From contig NC_081339.1 in the NCBI RefSeq assembly GCF_022539665.2, positions 7,375,367-7,439,366 on the forward strand: a DNA stretch of 64,000 nucleotides, read 5' to 3'. Positions 1 to 12,116 of the stretch are shown piece after piece. Under the pieces are notes generated by a model that searched no databases, was not told the DNA's origin, and was given only the letters and a program-made list of their open reading frames with translations. Numbering within the stretch: position 1 is the stretch's first letter; every line of letters starts with the position of its first letter. The DNA comes from Daphnia carinata. Taxonomy: Eukaryota; Arthropoda; Branchiopoda; Diplostraca; Daphniidae. A program made the translations under genes and the position numbers.

Positions 1-1207
1 ACGAAGTAAAAGTCTTCAACAGTGATCGGCATTTGGCATTACCGTTACATCAGCCCCTAACAAACGAAATGTACAACTGATGAAAATTGAAGTTATTTTG
101 GTATTTCATTTTCATAAAAGTTCAAATTAGTTTTAAAATAAGTATATTATTATACAAGTTGAAAAATCAACGACATTTAAGATGCTTGATAATTTGTATC
201 TAAATTTAGGAGCAGCAGCATAGTAATGTGACTTGAAAGTAACTGATTGCAAGTACAGTATATTGCAGAAAAATGTGGCGGTCTTCCCTATCCTTTGTTT
301 GCCAAACCTGACACATTTCACTGCAACCTCCTGTACATGATGGATTCCTGCAATGATGAAACAGTATGGTACTAATATATATGCTTTAAATAATTAGTGG
401 TACTTACACTTAAATTCCTCATTTGTTGCAATTTGGTAGACACTCGGAGTAACCTATCAGCTACTAACAGAAGGACTGCAAACCGTCGTACTATAAAGAA
501 ATACAACATTATTGGTAACACAGTTTAATTAAACTACTTAGTTTTTGCTACCATAGATTTCGAACTAATTTTGTTTTACACAGCTAAGATACACTCGCAT
601 TCACTGCATAAAAAATTAACTAACGTAACTAATGAACACTAATCAACTTACCTGACAGCCTAAGCGCCCGACGATGGTATAGGAGTGGTCGTACATTTGC
701 AGAGGAAATACCTCATACGAATGTGACTGCATAGCATCGTGTGGCGCCTTAAATACTCGCAGACATGGTGCCACATTATTGCTTTCCCGGAAGTAGAGGG
801 TAGGGTAGAGGAACCCAATTCTGAAGGTCGATAGGTTGAAGGCAAATTTTTTATTTCCAGGTGAGCCCGAGGTTATGGCCATTCCGCATCGATTGACCCA
901 ATGTGTTACCAAGGGCCAAAAACAGATGAAGAACCTCGGGCAATTCACAAAAAAAGGGGGGAAGGAAGAAAAAAAGAATCTAGAAGCTCAGTAGCTCGTT
1001 GATCAGCACGCGGTGCACTAGTGTAGATTTCTTGCTTGCAATCCTCATGTAGTGATTGTTAGAACTTTCGCACGTGCACTCAGCTTTTGCACTTTGTAGA
1101 TTCATCAATTAGGCACTAATAACGCACTGCATCAGCACCTGGTTTAGCCTCTGCACTGGTTTTGTTTAGTTAGGGAGTACGATAAGTGTAGATGAAAGAG
1201 ATAAACG

Positions 1208-1340
1208 TAGATTAAGTTAAAGATAAGTAAATCTAAAGTTAAGTTAAGGATAGGTAAATCTAAAGTTAAGTTTAAGGATAGGTAAATCTAAAGTTAAGAT
1301 TAAGGCTAGGTAAATCTAAAGTTAAGATTAAGGCTACTTG
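1208..1340 (+). repeat. Minisatellite, unit about 28-31 bp, left arm
   Basis: About five units of the type GGTAAATCTAAAGTTAAG, with alternating GATA/GGCTA variants, follow one another. The mirror copy is at about 14152-14285. Confidence 0.85.
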
Positions 1341-1709
1341 AAGTAAGGCGTAAAGCGTAGTCCACCTCACTTCGTTATTTATGCACAACACTATCCCAGC
1401 GATTTTCTTCCACTGTTTTATGTAATTATTTACCGTAGTCGTTCGCAAACCATTTTTCTACGAACATTTGTACGTTTCGAATTCATACAGTTTACACATG
1501 AACAAGCCAAGCCCAATCCAAACAACCTCCTGACTCTTTATCTATTAATAAACAATTTCTTTTTTCAGGAACTTTTTATCCAATGTAACTGTAATTTGTG
1601 TACTTGATGCCTGTTAGAATTAAGATGAAACACGGTGCTTTTCAAATATTAAAAAAAAAAAAATTTTATTTTTTATTTTTTTATTTTTTGTCCCTTCCTT
1701 ACATACAGG

Positions 1710-3336
1710 AGTGCAATCTCTGGGGCCGAAGAGGACATTGGGCAACGAGGATAGCCCCGCAGCCACTGGAATATCGTCCAGGATTCTAAGGTATATAATA
1801 AAAAATTTAGTATCTAACTATGTATTCGTTTTAAATTTTATATATCTAGGAGGGCCACATCACCACCGAAGGGGGACCGTTGGGCAACGAAGGTCACCGC
1901 AAGAATCCTAGCCCAAAATCGCAAGGTATTTAACAATTTTAAGTGTTTTTACCATGTTCTGTCTATTTATCTGTGTCTAGGAGGGCTTGCAACACTACCG
2001 AGGAGGATTACTGGGCGTCGGGGATCGCCGCCGAAGTCGCCAAGGGTTGCCAGGTATTGCTTTAACAATTTTAAATGTCTAATCGTTTTTTTTAAAAATG
2101 TATTTAGGGTGGTCCACATCACCGAAGAAGGCCACCGGACAACGAGGTTCGCCGTCGGAGCCACCTTGATCGTCGCCCAAAATTGTCAAGTATTTCATTA
2201 AAAATTTTAAGTTTTGAACTATGGTTTTATTTTGTTTTTATGAATTTAGGAGGGCTACATCACCATCGAAGAGGATGCGTGACATCGAGGATCGCCGCTG
2301 GAGCAACGAGATTGCCAGCACGGTATTGAGGTATTTTTTAAAAAACGTTTAAGTGCTTAATCATGTTTTTTTTTATGTATGTAAGAGGGACCTACCACCG
2401 CCGAAGAGGATGGTGGACGCCGAAGAGGATGGTGGAGCACCGACATCGTCGTCATAGATGTTTCAGGTATATGTTTTACACGTTTAATTGTCTAACCATG
2501 TTTTTTTTTTGTATTTAGGAGGGTTCCATCATCGCTAAGGAGGACCACTGGACAACGAGGTTCGTCGTCGGAGGTATCATAATTGTCGCCCAAAATTATC
2601 AAGTATTTAATTGAAAGTTTTAAGTTTTACACTATGATTTTATTTTGTTTTTATGGTTTTAGAAGGGCTCCACTATCATTGATAAGGATGTAGGACGCCG
2701 TCGGAGTCACCATGATCGTCGCCCAAAATTGTCAAGTATTTATTTGTAAATTTTAAGTGTTACACTATGATCTTACTTTGTTTTTATGTATTTAGGAGGG
2801 CCCTACCACCACCGACGAGGATGCTGGGCATCGAGGATCGCCGATGGAGCAACGAAATTGTCGCCATGGATGTAGCAGGTATATGTTTACACGTTTAATT
2901 GTCTAATCATTTTTTTTATGTATTTAGAATGGCCTACATCACCACTGAAGAGGGCCACAGGGCAATGAGGTTCGCCTTCGGAGCTACGGTAATTGTTGCC
3001 CAAATTTGTCAAGTATTTAGTTGAAAGTTTTACGCCATAATTTTGTTGTTTTTATGTATTTAGAAGGGTTCTGCCACCTGAAGAGGACGCCGAAGAGGAC
3101 GCTGGAGGCTGAAGAGGACGCTGGAGGCTGAAGAGGACCGAGATCGTCGCCACGGATATTCAGGTATATATTTTTTTTAATTTAGTGTCTAACCATAGTT
3201 TTTTTTTTTTTTTTTACGTACATAGGAGGGCCCCGCCACCACCGAAGAGGACCACTGGACGTCGTGGATCGTCGTTGGAGGAATGAGGGTCGTCGCCCAG
3301 CTCCGAGATTCACGCCCATTAGGACGATGGAAATAA
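1710..3336 (+). repeat. Array of 12 exon-like modules, left arm
   Basis: Twelve units of about 127-162 bp begin at about 1710, 1851, 1979, 2106, 2248, 2384, 2516, 2661, 2793, 2925, 3061 and 3223. Each starts after an acceptor-like TTTAG or ATAG with GAGGGCC..CACCACCGAAGAGGA. It continues GC-rich for 60-100 bases (ACGAGG..TCGCCG..GGAG), then ends at a donor-like CAAGGTATTT or CAGGTATAT followed by an AT-rich spacer of about 60 bases with a T-run. Some neighbouring modules join in one open frame, but others meet stops, so I cannot derive a protein. The region resembles tandem duplication of one exon plus its intron, or a satellite that mimics this. Confidence 0.8.
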
Positions 3337-5330
3337 AGATGGTACGGTGGAGTATTGCCAAATTGGCTTTCACTTACTTTCTTTCGTATTGTGATTTGTG
3401 TGATTGATAGATGTGTTTGCTTCGTTCCTTTTTCCCTCCCATTATTTTCCCTCAAGCATTATTGCTTATGATTTTACCTTCCACTGAGCACGCAATTTCA
3501 CTACACCTGCACCGCACGGATCGTTCACGGCTTGTATTCGACTTAATGCACCGGGTTGGGATTAGTGGTTTAGGTAATGTAGCCCTACTTACATAGGTTC
3601 AACGCCAAGTATTTGTTTGCTGCAGATTTGCAAAACACTAACTGCTTTAAAAAGAAAAGTAAAACAAAATAAATTACTGTTGTATTTTGAATATTGAATA
3701 GTGACTTGAAAAATAGGAATACTAAAACATTTAATTGCTTGTGATCGATTTGCCTACAACGATTGACAACCCGATAAAAACATGATGGGGTAATAACCCG
3801 TTTAACCTGCCCCATAAACGGAAATGAACAACCCGCTCAACAAAACGCGACACGATCGAAGCGGGGCTGTGAATCTGACCCTAGTCTTTCTTCCTTAACC
3901 TTCCCCTTTCCACTTACCAATTCGATGTTTTGCAACGCTGTCTAACATGTCTGCACAAGGGCATATGAATTTCAGTGTTGTATGCGCAGAAAGTATGTAA
4001 GCAAAACAGAGATACCGGTAGATATATTCGATAATTTCATATTGGCAAAATTTTATTTGGCATTTAATCCAGCTTTGGTAATTTTAGAATTTTGAAGACG
4101 TGTAGCGAACGCAAAGATATGGCAGCATCGAAGACCACTCACGAGCGTCGCATCGTTAAAATTAAAGGGGATTATAGTTCAACATGGCGACGACAGGACA
4201 CCCACCTGTAAAGCCTTGACCACAGAAGAGAATTTTAACGAAGTCATAGAAATTCTCCTTGATTTTGAAAAACAGACTAGACCCGTGAGTTGAATTTCTG
4301 TATCTTTTTGTATCTTACTTGATCCTATGCTTTGCTTACAGGTAGATACCATTTCAGCAAGGTGCATCTTGGAACCGATTGTGCAGATCAGTTTCGGAAT
4401 TAAGCAGTGGCACCTTATCAATGAAAATATCCTAAGCTAGAACTAATGATGGAGCAAGCTAAAGGCTTCTGGTCTAATAGTACCAACTAGTATGGCGAAT
4501 GGGAGAGACCTCCACCCCGTCATGAATTGTGGATATGAATGTACAAATCTGTGATTACTGGATTTGATACTCAGAACTGTTCCTGTTAGAAAGGTGCATA
4601 TCTTTGTTTCTGTTATTCTTTTTTACATAAAATATTTTATTTTCAATCTATGTTGGAGTGAATCGAGGCTGATGCATAATGCAAGAGAAATAGGGTAAAG
4701 TTGCTGAAGCCGCAGACATTCTCCAAGAACGTCTGTTCAAGACCAGTGATTCTATGGAAAAGCTAGAAAATGTAAGATTTACTAATTTTGGTTTTAATGT
4801 CAAATAATTCTGTCATGCAATTCTCATGTTCTAATACCAGTGAACAGGTTGAGCTTATCCTGAAACCAATGAGATTGTTTCTTCTTCATCTGCACTCAGA
4901 TCATTTTGAAGAAGATAAGTGTCAGATTTGTTTTTAGAGAAACATGTGCTAAGTCTTAAAGTGAAATTTTTTCATGTAGGAATATTTTAACGTTGTTCCA
5001 TTTGTCTTATTAAGCGTGGGAAGGTGGAGAGGAAATGTTGGTAAATTATTCATCATTGTGTAGATTCCTGATAGATGTTGACAAGAACAGGTATTACATC
5101 TCTACATTTGTTAACATAATCAAGCCATGTATAACATAACAGTGATCCAAGAGAAAGAGCTTCTGCAATTGTTGGTGGTTGTCGAGCTGATGTTTCGCCG
5201 ACACGCTGTGTCAATAGTACAAACTAGTATGGCGAAGGGAGAGACCTTCCTCCCGACAATGATATCATTAACATAGGTCAGTGCAGTAAATCACATTTAT
5301 AGTAGAGAAAAACGTACAAGTAACTTCTTT

Positions 5331-5520
5331 TTGCATAAGTTAATGAGGATGGCGAGAAACGGTGGAAAGTTACCGAATACGTCTTGTATAGAATGTCCGA
5401 ATCATGGCCAAACACTACAGCCTTGTGACGATCAATGGATGGTTGCACACTTTGACTATTTTGTTGAGGGAAGAGAAGAATTTCAATCCAATTTAATGTG
5501 CAGAAGGACGGACGTACTCT
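5331..5520 (+). other. Open frame in the palindrome arms, not recognised
   Basis: A frame of about 65 codons before a poly-A run contains three Cys (CIECPNHG and CRR) and several charged residues. Its mirror is at 9935-10127 (minus). It has no recognised domain and no convincing splice partners. The poly-A run is about 28 bases here but shorter in the right arm. It may be a fragment of an old coding element. Confidence 0.25.
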
Positions 5521-6765
5521 GTAAAAAAAAAAAAAAAAAAAAAAAAAAACACTTACCTATCCGGTTTTTAAAATTTTTTCTTAAATTTTAAATAGGTTGG
5601 GTGGTAGAGAAGAATCGCGATGCTATTCGATAACACGAATGAGGCGGATGAACACTTTGTAAACCTGGATTAACTATGCAAATTAGATTGCATCACATCT
5701 GGAATTTAGCTGCGTGTAATGGGTTCAACATATCAGCAGAAGTACGTTTATTGCCAAAAATTTTTCGGAAATGTAATGTGTTGATGTGATTAATGCATTT
5801 TTACAGATAGACCAGAATAAGTCATTCAATGAACTGGGCATTGGAATGTGGGAGAATGAGATATATTGCTAGGAATTTGAAGAAATGGTAAGTGAAGGAG
5901 AAATGATCTAACACCAAAAGCCTATAAGATTGAGCGTTGGCAGAACATTGCAAGTGCTTTGTTGAAGGATAGGCAATGAGGTATGTTTAAAAAAATGGCG
6001 ATTAATAATTCAGTACGGAATTGCATAATGTTGCTAGTCTGGGGTAAAAGTTTACTGGTTTAGTTTTTTTTATTTTGATTTACGTGATAGGTTAAATCAT
6101 ATTAAAATTATTCGTTTAATATTCCTTTCCGATTGGGTGTACATAATACACGTGCCCACGGAAAAGATATATTACCCCGCGGAATAAAAATAATGCGTAA
6201 AACGCAAAGCAATAATAAGCCTTTCCGATTGGGTTTATTTAATGCCCACGAAAAGGATAAAATAACTTGAAGGAATAATAAAAATGCGCAAGAAAAACAA
6301 ATGCAGGGTGTTGGGTTTATAAATTGCACATATATTTAGCTTGCCGTTCATATGCCTTGCAAGAACGGAAATTTTATTTTAAGAGGGTTATTTTATTCGT
6401 GCTGTAATGATATTAACATTGGTAAGTCTGGAGATATGCAAGACATTTTACTTGTGAACTGTAAAATGTATAAGGCGATATGTAGAAAGAGATGGGAGTT
6501 TTGGTAATTATAAATGGGTTTATATCAACCGTAAAATTCGGCAAAGGTATGCATTATAACAAGTACAGTAATTATACAAAGTACTTAGTAGAAATGGGGA
6601 AACGTTTTTATAATAATAATTGTGATATATTTATCTGCAAGTTGTAAATAAATGACTACAATAACACCAATTAGTAATTTGTAAAAAAATTATTGCACTT
6701 ACCAATATTAACATAATCTAGAGCTATATCGTTTACATATTTACATCATGTTATACACTTTCTGG

Positions 6766-6832
6766 TTTTCGGACCCGAACCTTCGACCTATAGCGTCCCA
6801 TGCCGATCCTCTGCATATGGGCCACCATCGAC
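6766..6832 (-). repeat. tRNA-like cassette D, left arm
   Basis: Read on the minus strand, it has an A-box-like TGGCCCATATGCAGAGG and, about 40 bases on, a B-box-like GGTTCGGGTCC. The T-arm does not pair well and no acceptor stem is visible, so this is not an intact tRNA gene. The mirror copy is at about 8626-8696 on the plus strand. Confidence 0.45.
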
Positions 6833-6931
6833 ATATTCAACTTTGACGTATCGATTAGCATATATTGTTAACCTAAGTAAATACGAGCACACAAATGTAG
6901 CTGCACAAATGTTCAATCAAGATATACATCA

Positions 6932-6992
6932 ATGGCTCAGTTGTAGAGTGCTGACTTGGTATTTCAAAGGTCCTTGGTTCAACTCCGAGAGT
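6932..6992 (+). repeat. tRNA-like cassette A, left arm
   Basis: TGGCTCAGTTGTAGAGTG gives a D-arm (GCTC pairing with GAGT) and a good A box. CTTGG-TTCAACT-CCGAG gives a complete 5-bp T-arm with the standard seven-base loop and B box. The anticodon arm is imperfect and the acceptor stem does not pair. It looks like a tRNA-derived repeat or tRNA pseudogene. The mirror copy is at about 8464-8526 (minus). Confidence 0.55.
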
Positions 6993-7085
6993 AGACATGG
7001 TGATAATAATTGTACCATGTGAATCTGTTGTATTCCACCATAATTAAAAATCTATTATAAGCTTGCATACTTATACGCTATACCT

Positions 7086-7156
7086 ACACCACTTGGAGTT
7101 GAACTCCCAACCTTATAGTTACAATGCTGCTCCTCTACCACTGAGCTACCATTGAC
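7086..7156 (-). repeat. tRNA-like cassette B, left arm
   Basis: On the minus strand the D-arm region TAGCTCAGTGGTAGAGG is strikingly canonical, and a B-box-like GAGTTCAACTCC follows after about 35 bases. T-arm pairing is partial. The intact-looking mirror copy reads on the plus strand at about 8300-8372. It is more likely a tRNA-derived repeat than a working tRNA. Confidence 0.5.
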
Positions 7157-7258
7157 ACATTTTAATACCATGACTCTGCCAATACACTAAATTAACTATC
7201 TCCAAGGTAGCATACGTAAAAAGGCTCTAAAAATCGAAATGTTGATAACAAGCAAGTT

Positions 7259-7323
7259 ATGGCACGATGGTAAAGTGCTTGCGTCTGAATACATAGTGCT
7301 GTGGTTCAAATCCCAGATCATCC
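7259..7323 (+). repeat. tRNA-like cassette C, left arm
   Basis: GGCACGATGGTAAAGTGC resembles a D-arm, and GTGGTTCAAATCCCAG resembles a T-arm with a one-base bulge. A separate B-box-like GTGGTTCAAGTCCCAC stands alone at about 7387-7402. The mirror copy is at about 8131-8199 (minus). Confidence 0.45.
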
Positions 7324-7492
7324 AATGTAAATAATTAAATGATTCTAACAGTTGGCCGACTCAATGTGATTTACATGACGGTTGTGGTTCAAGTCCCACA
7401 GCAATTTACCTTGCCGTAAATCATTAATGGCAAATGACGTTCGGCGAAGATAAAAGGTAAGAGAAAGCCAAGGTTTAAAAAATTCTGGCAAA

Positions 7493-7624
7493 GGTCAAGT
7501 CCGAATTACAGCTAAGGTTACGATAACCTTAAAGGATGACCTTAAGGTCGTACATTTGACAGTGAAACTTTTTGAAGGTCAAATATATGACCTTGAAAAT
7601 TTTGAAGGTCGAATATTCGACCTT
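7493..7624. repeat. Cluster of short palindromes with AAGGTC half-sites at the hairpin tip
   Basis: Several inverted motifs follow each other: a 7-base inverted repeat around CGA at 7514-7530, the perfect 12-base palindrome GACCTTAAGGTC at 7538-7549, a near-perfect AAGGTCA/TGACCTT pair at about 7575-7594, and a perfect 20-base palindrome at 7605-7624. The right arm repeats most of these at about 7858-7940 but lacks the 20-base one. AAGGTCA resembles the half-site bound by nuclear receptors of the FTZ-F1/ERR type. A regulatory role is only inference. Confidence 0.7.
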
Positions 7625-7637
7625 GAAATATATATAT

Positions 7638-7848
7638 ATCCCGGATCCCATATCCCATATCCCGGATCCCATATCCCATATCCCATATCCCATATCCCAT
7701 ATCCCGGATCCCATATCCCATATCCCATATCCCGGATTCCATATCCCATATCCCAGATCCCATATCCCGGATTCCATATCCCATATCCCAGATCCCATAT
7801 CCCGGATTTCATATCCCATATCCCGGATCCCATATCCCGGATCCCATA
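7638..7848. repeat. CCCATAT/CCCGGAT satellite in the palindrome spacer
   Basis: About 30 seven-base units alternate between CCCATAT and CCCGGAT, with occasional CCCAGAT and CCCGGATT variants. The array is nearly the whole single-copy spacer between the palindrome arms. It reads open in several frames on both strands (Gly-Tyr-Gly-Ile-type repeats on the minus strand), but this follows from the seven-base period and I do not regard it as a gene. Confidence 0.95.
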
Positions 7849-8130
7849 TTTCAAAATTTTCAAGGTCATATATTTGACCTTCAAAAAGTTTCACTGTCAA
7901 ATGTACGACCTTAAGGTCATCCTTTAAGGTTATCGTAACCTTGGCTGTCATTCGGACTTGACCTTTGCCAGAATTTTTTAAACCTTGGCTTTCTCTTACC
8001 CTTTATCTTCGCCGAACGTCATTTGCCATTAATGATTTACGGCAAGGTAAATTGCTGTGGGACTTGAACCACAACCGTCATGTAAATCACATTGAGTCGG
8101 CCAACTGTTAGAATCATTTAATTATTTACA

Positions 8131-8199
8131 TTGGATGATCTGGGATTTGAACCACAGCACTATGTATTCAGACGCAAGCACTTTACCATCGTGCCATAA
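8131..8199 (-). repeat. tRNA-like cassette C, right arm
   Basis: Mirror of 7259-7323 on the minus strand, with the same D-arm-like and T-arm-like segments and the same one-base bulge in the T stem. Confidence 0.45.
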
Positions 8200-8299
8200 C
8201 TTGCTTGTAATCAACATTTCGATTTTTAGAGCCTTTTTACGTATGCTACCTTGGAGATAGTTAATTTAGTGTATTGGCAGAGTCATGGTATTAAAATGT

Positions 8300-8372
8300 G
8301 TCAATGGTAGCTCAGTGGTAGAGGAGCAGCATTGTAACTATAAGGTTGGGAGTTCAACTCCAAGTGGTGTAG
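8300..8372 (+). repeat. tRNA-like cassette B, right arm
   Basis: Mirror of the cassette at 7086-7156. It carries the canonical D-arm TAGCTCAGTGGTAGAGG and a TTCAA-containing T-loop. The acceptor stem is not recognisable. Confidence 0.5.
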
Positions 8373-8463
8373 GTATAGCGTATAAGTATGCAAGCTTATA
8401 ATAGATTTTTAATTATGGTGGAATACAACAGATTCACATGGTACAATTATTATCACCATGTCT

Positions 8464-8526
8464 ACTCTCGGAGTTGAACCAAGGACCTTTGAAATACCAA
8501 GTCAGCACTCTACAACTGAGCCATTA
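8464..8526 (-). repeat. tRNA-like cassette A, right arm
   Basis: Mirror of 6932-6992. The T-arm is intact, but the bases upstream of the D-arm differ from the left copy (CCATTAATGG against TACATCAATGG on the coding strand), so the two copies have diverged slightly. Confidence 0.5.
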
Positions 8527-8625
8527 ATGGATATCTTGATTGAACATTTGTGCAGCTACATTTGTGTGCTCGTATTTACTTAGGTTAACAATATATGCTA
8601 ATCGATACGTCAAAGTTGAATATGT

Positions 8626-8696
8626 CGATGGTGGCCCATATGCAGAGGATCGGCATGGGACGCTATAGGTCGAAGGTTCGGGTCCGAAAACCAGAA
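8626..8696 (+). repeat. tRNA-like cassette D, right arm
   Basis: Mirror of 6766-6832. A-box-like and B-box-like elements are spaced as in a tRNA gene, with poor stem pairing. Confidence 0.45.
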
Positions 8697-11600
8697 AGTG
8701 TATAACATGATGTAAATATGTAAACGATATAGCTCTAGATTATGTTAATATTGGTAAGTGCAATAATTTTTTGACAAATTACTAATTGGTGTTATTGTAG
8801 TCATTTATTTACAACTTGCAGATAAATATATCACAATTATTACTATAAAAACGTTTCCCCATTTCTACTAAGTACTTTGTATAATTACTGTACTTGTTAT
8901 AATGCATACCTTTGCCGAATTTTACGGTTGATATAAACCCATTTATAATTACCAAAACTCCCATCTCTTTCTACATATCGCCTTATACATTTTACAGTTC
9001 ACAAGTAAAATGTCTTGCATATCTCCAGACTTACCAATGTTAATATCATTACAGCACGAATAAAATAACCCTCTTAAAATAAAATTTCCGTTCTTGCAAG
9101 GCATATGAACGGCAAGCTAAATATATGTGCAATTTATAAACCCAACACCCTGCATTTGTTTTTCTTGCGCATTTTTATTATTCCTTCAAGTTATTTTATC
9201 CTTTTCGTGGGCTAGTGTATTAAATAAACCCAATCGGAAAGGCTTATTATTGCTTTGCGTTTTACGCATTATTTTTATTCCGCGGGGTAATATATCTTTT
9301 CCGTGGGCACGTGTATTATGTACACCCAATCGGAAAGGAATATTAAACGAATAATTTTAATATGATTTAACCTATCACGTAAATCAAAATAAAAAAAACT
9401 AAACCAGTAAACTTTTACCCCAGACTAGCAACATTATGCAATTCCGTACTGAATTATTAATCGCCATTTTTTTAAACATACCTCATTGCCTATCCTTCAA
9501 CAAAGCACTTGCAATGTTCTGCCAACGCTCAATCTTATAGGCTTTTGGTGTTAGATCATTTCTCCTTCACTTACCATTTCTTCAAATTCCTAGCAATATA
9601 TCTCATTCTCCCACATTCCAATGCCCAGTTCATTGAATGACTTATTCTGGTCTATCTGTAAAAATGCATTAATCACATCAACACATTACATTTCCGAAAA
9701 ATTTTTGGCAATAAACGTACTTCTGCTGATATGTTGAACCCATTACACGCAGCTAAATTCCAGATGTGATGCAATCTAATTTGCATAGTTAATCCAGGTT
9801 TACAAAGTGTTCATCCGCCTCATTCGTGTTATCGAATAGCATCGCGATTCTTCTCTACCACCCAACCTATTTAAAATTTAAGAAAAAATTTTAAAAACCG
9901 GATAGGTAAGTGTTTTTTTTTTTTTTTTTTTTTTTACAGAGTACGTCCGTCCTTCTGCACATTAAATTGGATTGAAATTCTTCTCTTCCCTCAACAAAAT
10001 AGTCAAAGTGTGCAACCATCCATTGATCGTCACAAGGCTGTAGTGTTTGGCCATGATTCGGACATTCTATACAAGACGTATTCGGTAACTTTCCACCGTT
10101 TCTCGCCATCCTCATTAACTTATGCAAAAAGAAGTTACTTGTACGTTTTTCTCTACTATAAATGTGATTTACTGCACTGACCTATGTTAATGATATCATT
10201 GTCGGGAGGAAGGTCTCTCCCTTCGCCATACTAGTTTGTACTATTGACACAGCGTGTCGGCGAAACATCAGCTCGACAACCACCAACAATTGCAGAAGCT
10301 CTTTCTCTTGGATCACTGTTATGTTATACATGGCTTGATTATGTTAACAAATGTAGAGATGTAATACCTGTTCTTGTCAACATCTATCAGGAATCTACAC
10401 AATGATGAATAATTTACCAACATTTCCTCTCCACCTTCCCACGCTTAATAAGACAAATGGAACAACGTTAAAGTATTCCTACATGAAAAAATTTCACTTT
10501 AAGACTTAGCACATGTTTCTCTAAAAACAAATCTGACACTTATCTTCTTCAAAATGATCTGAGTGCAGATGAAGAAGAAACAATCTCATTGGTTTCAGGA
10601 TAAGCTCAACCTGTTCACTGGTATTAGAACATGAGAATTGCATGACAGAATTATTTGACATTAAAACCAAAATTAGTAAATCTTACATTTTCTAGCTTTT
10701 CCATAGAATCACTGGTCTTGAACAGACGTTCTTGGAGAATGTCTGCGGCTTCAGCAACTTTACCCTATTTCTCTTGCATTATGCATCAGCCTCGATTCAC
10801 TCCAACATAGATTGAAAATAAAATATTTTATGTAAAAAAGAATAACAGAAACAAAGATGTGCACCTTTCTAACAGGAACAGTTCTGAGTATCAAATCCAG
10901 TAATCACAGATTTGTACATTCATATCCACAATTCATGACGGGGTGGAGGTCTCTCCCATTCGCCATACTAGTTGGTACTATTAGACCAGAAGCCTTTAGC
11001 TTGCTCCATCATTAGTTCTAGCTTAGGATATTTTCATTGATAAGGTGCCACTGCTTAATTCCGAAACTGATCTGCACAATCGTTTCCAAGATGCACCTTG
11101 CTGAAATGGTATCTACCTGTAAGCAAAGCATAGGATCAAGTAAGATACAAAAAGATACAGAAATTCAACTCACGGGTCTAGTCTGTTTTTCAAAATCAAG
11201 GAGAATTTCTATGACTTCGTTAAAATTCTCTTCTGTGGTCAAGGCTTTACAGGTGGGTGTCCTGTCGTCGCCATGTTGAACTATAATCCCCTTTAATTTT
11301 AACGATGCAACGCTCGTGAGTGGTCTTCGATGCTGCCATATCTTTGCGTTCGCTACACGTCTTCAAAATTCTAAAATTACCAAAGCTGGATTAAATGCCA
11401 AATAAAATTTTGCCAATATGAAATTATCGAATATATCTACCGGTATCTCTGTTTTGCTTACATACTTTCTGCGCATACAACACTGAAATTCATATGCCCT
11501 TGTGCAGACATGTTAGACAGCGTTGCAAAACATCGAATTGGTAAGTGGAAAGGGGAAGGTTAAGGAAGAAAGACTAGGGTCAGATTCACAGCCCCGCTTC

Positions 11601-12116
11601 GATCGTGTCGCGTTTTGTTGAGCGGGTTGTTCATTTCCGTTTATGGGGCAGGTTAAACGGGTTATTACCCCATCATGTTTTTATCGGGTTGTCAATCGTT
11701 GTAGGCAAATCGATCACAAGCAATTAAATGTTTTAGTATTCCTATTTTTCAAGTCACTATTCAATATTCAAAATACAACAGTAATTTATTTTGTTTTACT
11801 TTTCTTTTTAAAGCAGTTAGTGTTTTGCAAATCTGCAGCAAACAAATACTTGGCGTTGAACCTATGTAAGTAGGGCTACATTACCTAAACCACTAATCCC
11901 AACCCGGTGCATTAAGTCGAATACAAGCCGTGAACGATCCGTGCGGTGCAGGTGTAGTGAAATTGCGTGCTCAGTGGAAGGTAAAATCATAAGCAATAAT
12001 GCTTGAGGGAAAATAATGGGAGGGAAAAAGGAACGAAGCAAACACATCTATCAATCACACAAATCACAATACGAAAGAAAGTAAGTGAAAGCCAATTTGG
12101 CAATACTCCACCGTAC

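Noticed and set aside
643-948. 101-codon frame (and its mirror at 14544-14849) as a gene in the palindrome
   Set aside because: It has no recognised domain, and joining it to the next exon-like segment through GTAAGT gives an early stop.
1710-3336. CRISPR array, because of regular repeats with variable inserts
   Set aside because: Unit length, splice-like borders and the eukaryotic context do not fit, and the similarity runs through the inserts as well.
6108-6329. 73-codon frame and its mirror at 9127-9354
   Set aside because: It sits in AT-rich repeat-like sequence with a duplicated CCAATCGGAAAGG element, and shows no protein family features.
7529-7951. Long open frames on both strands across the satellite, reading repeated Gly-Tyr-Gly-Ile or Pro-Tyr-Pro-type peptides
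   Set aside because: They arise from the seven-base period of the satellite, are open in several frames at once, and have no start context or splice signals.
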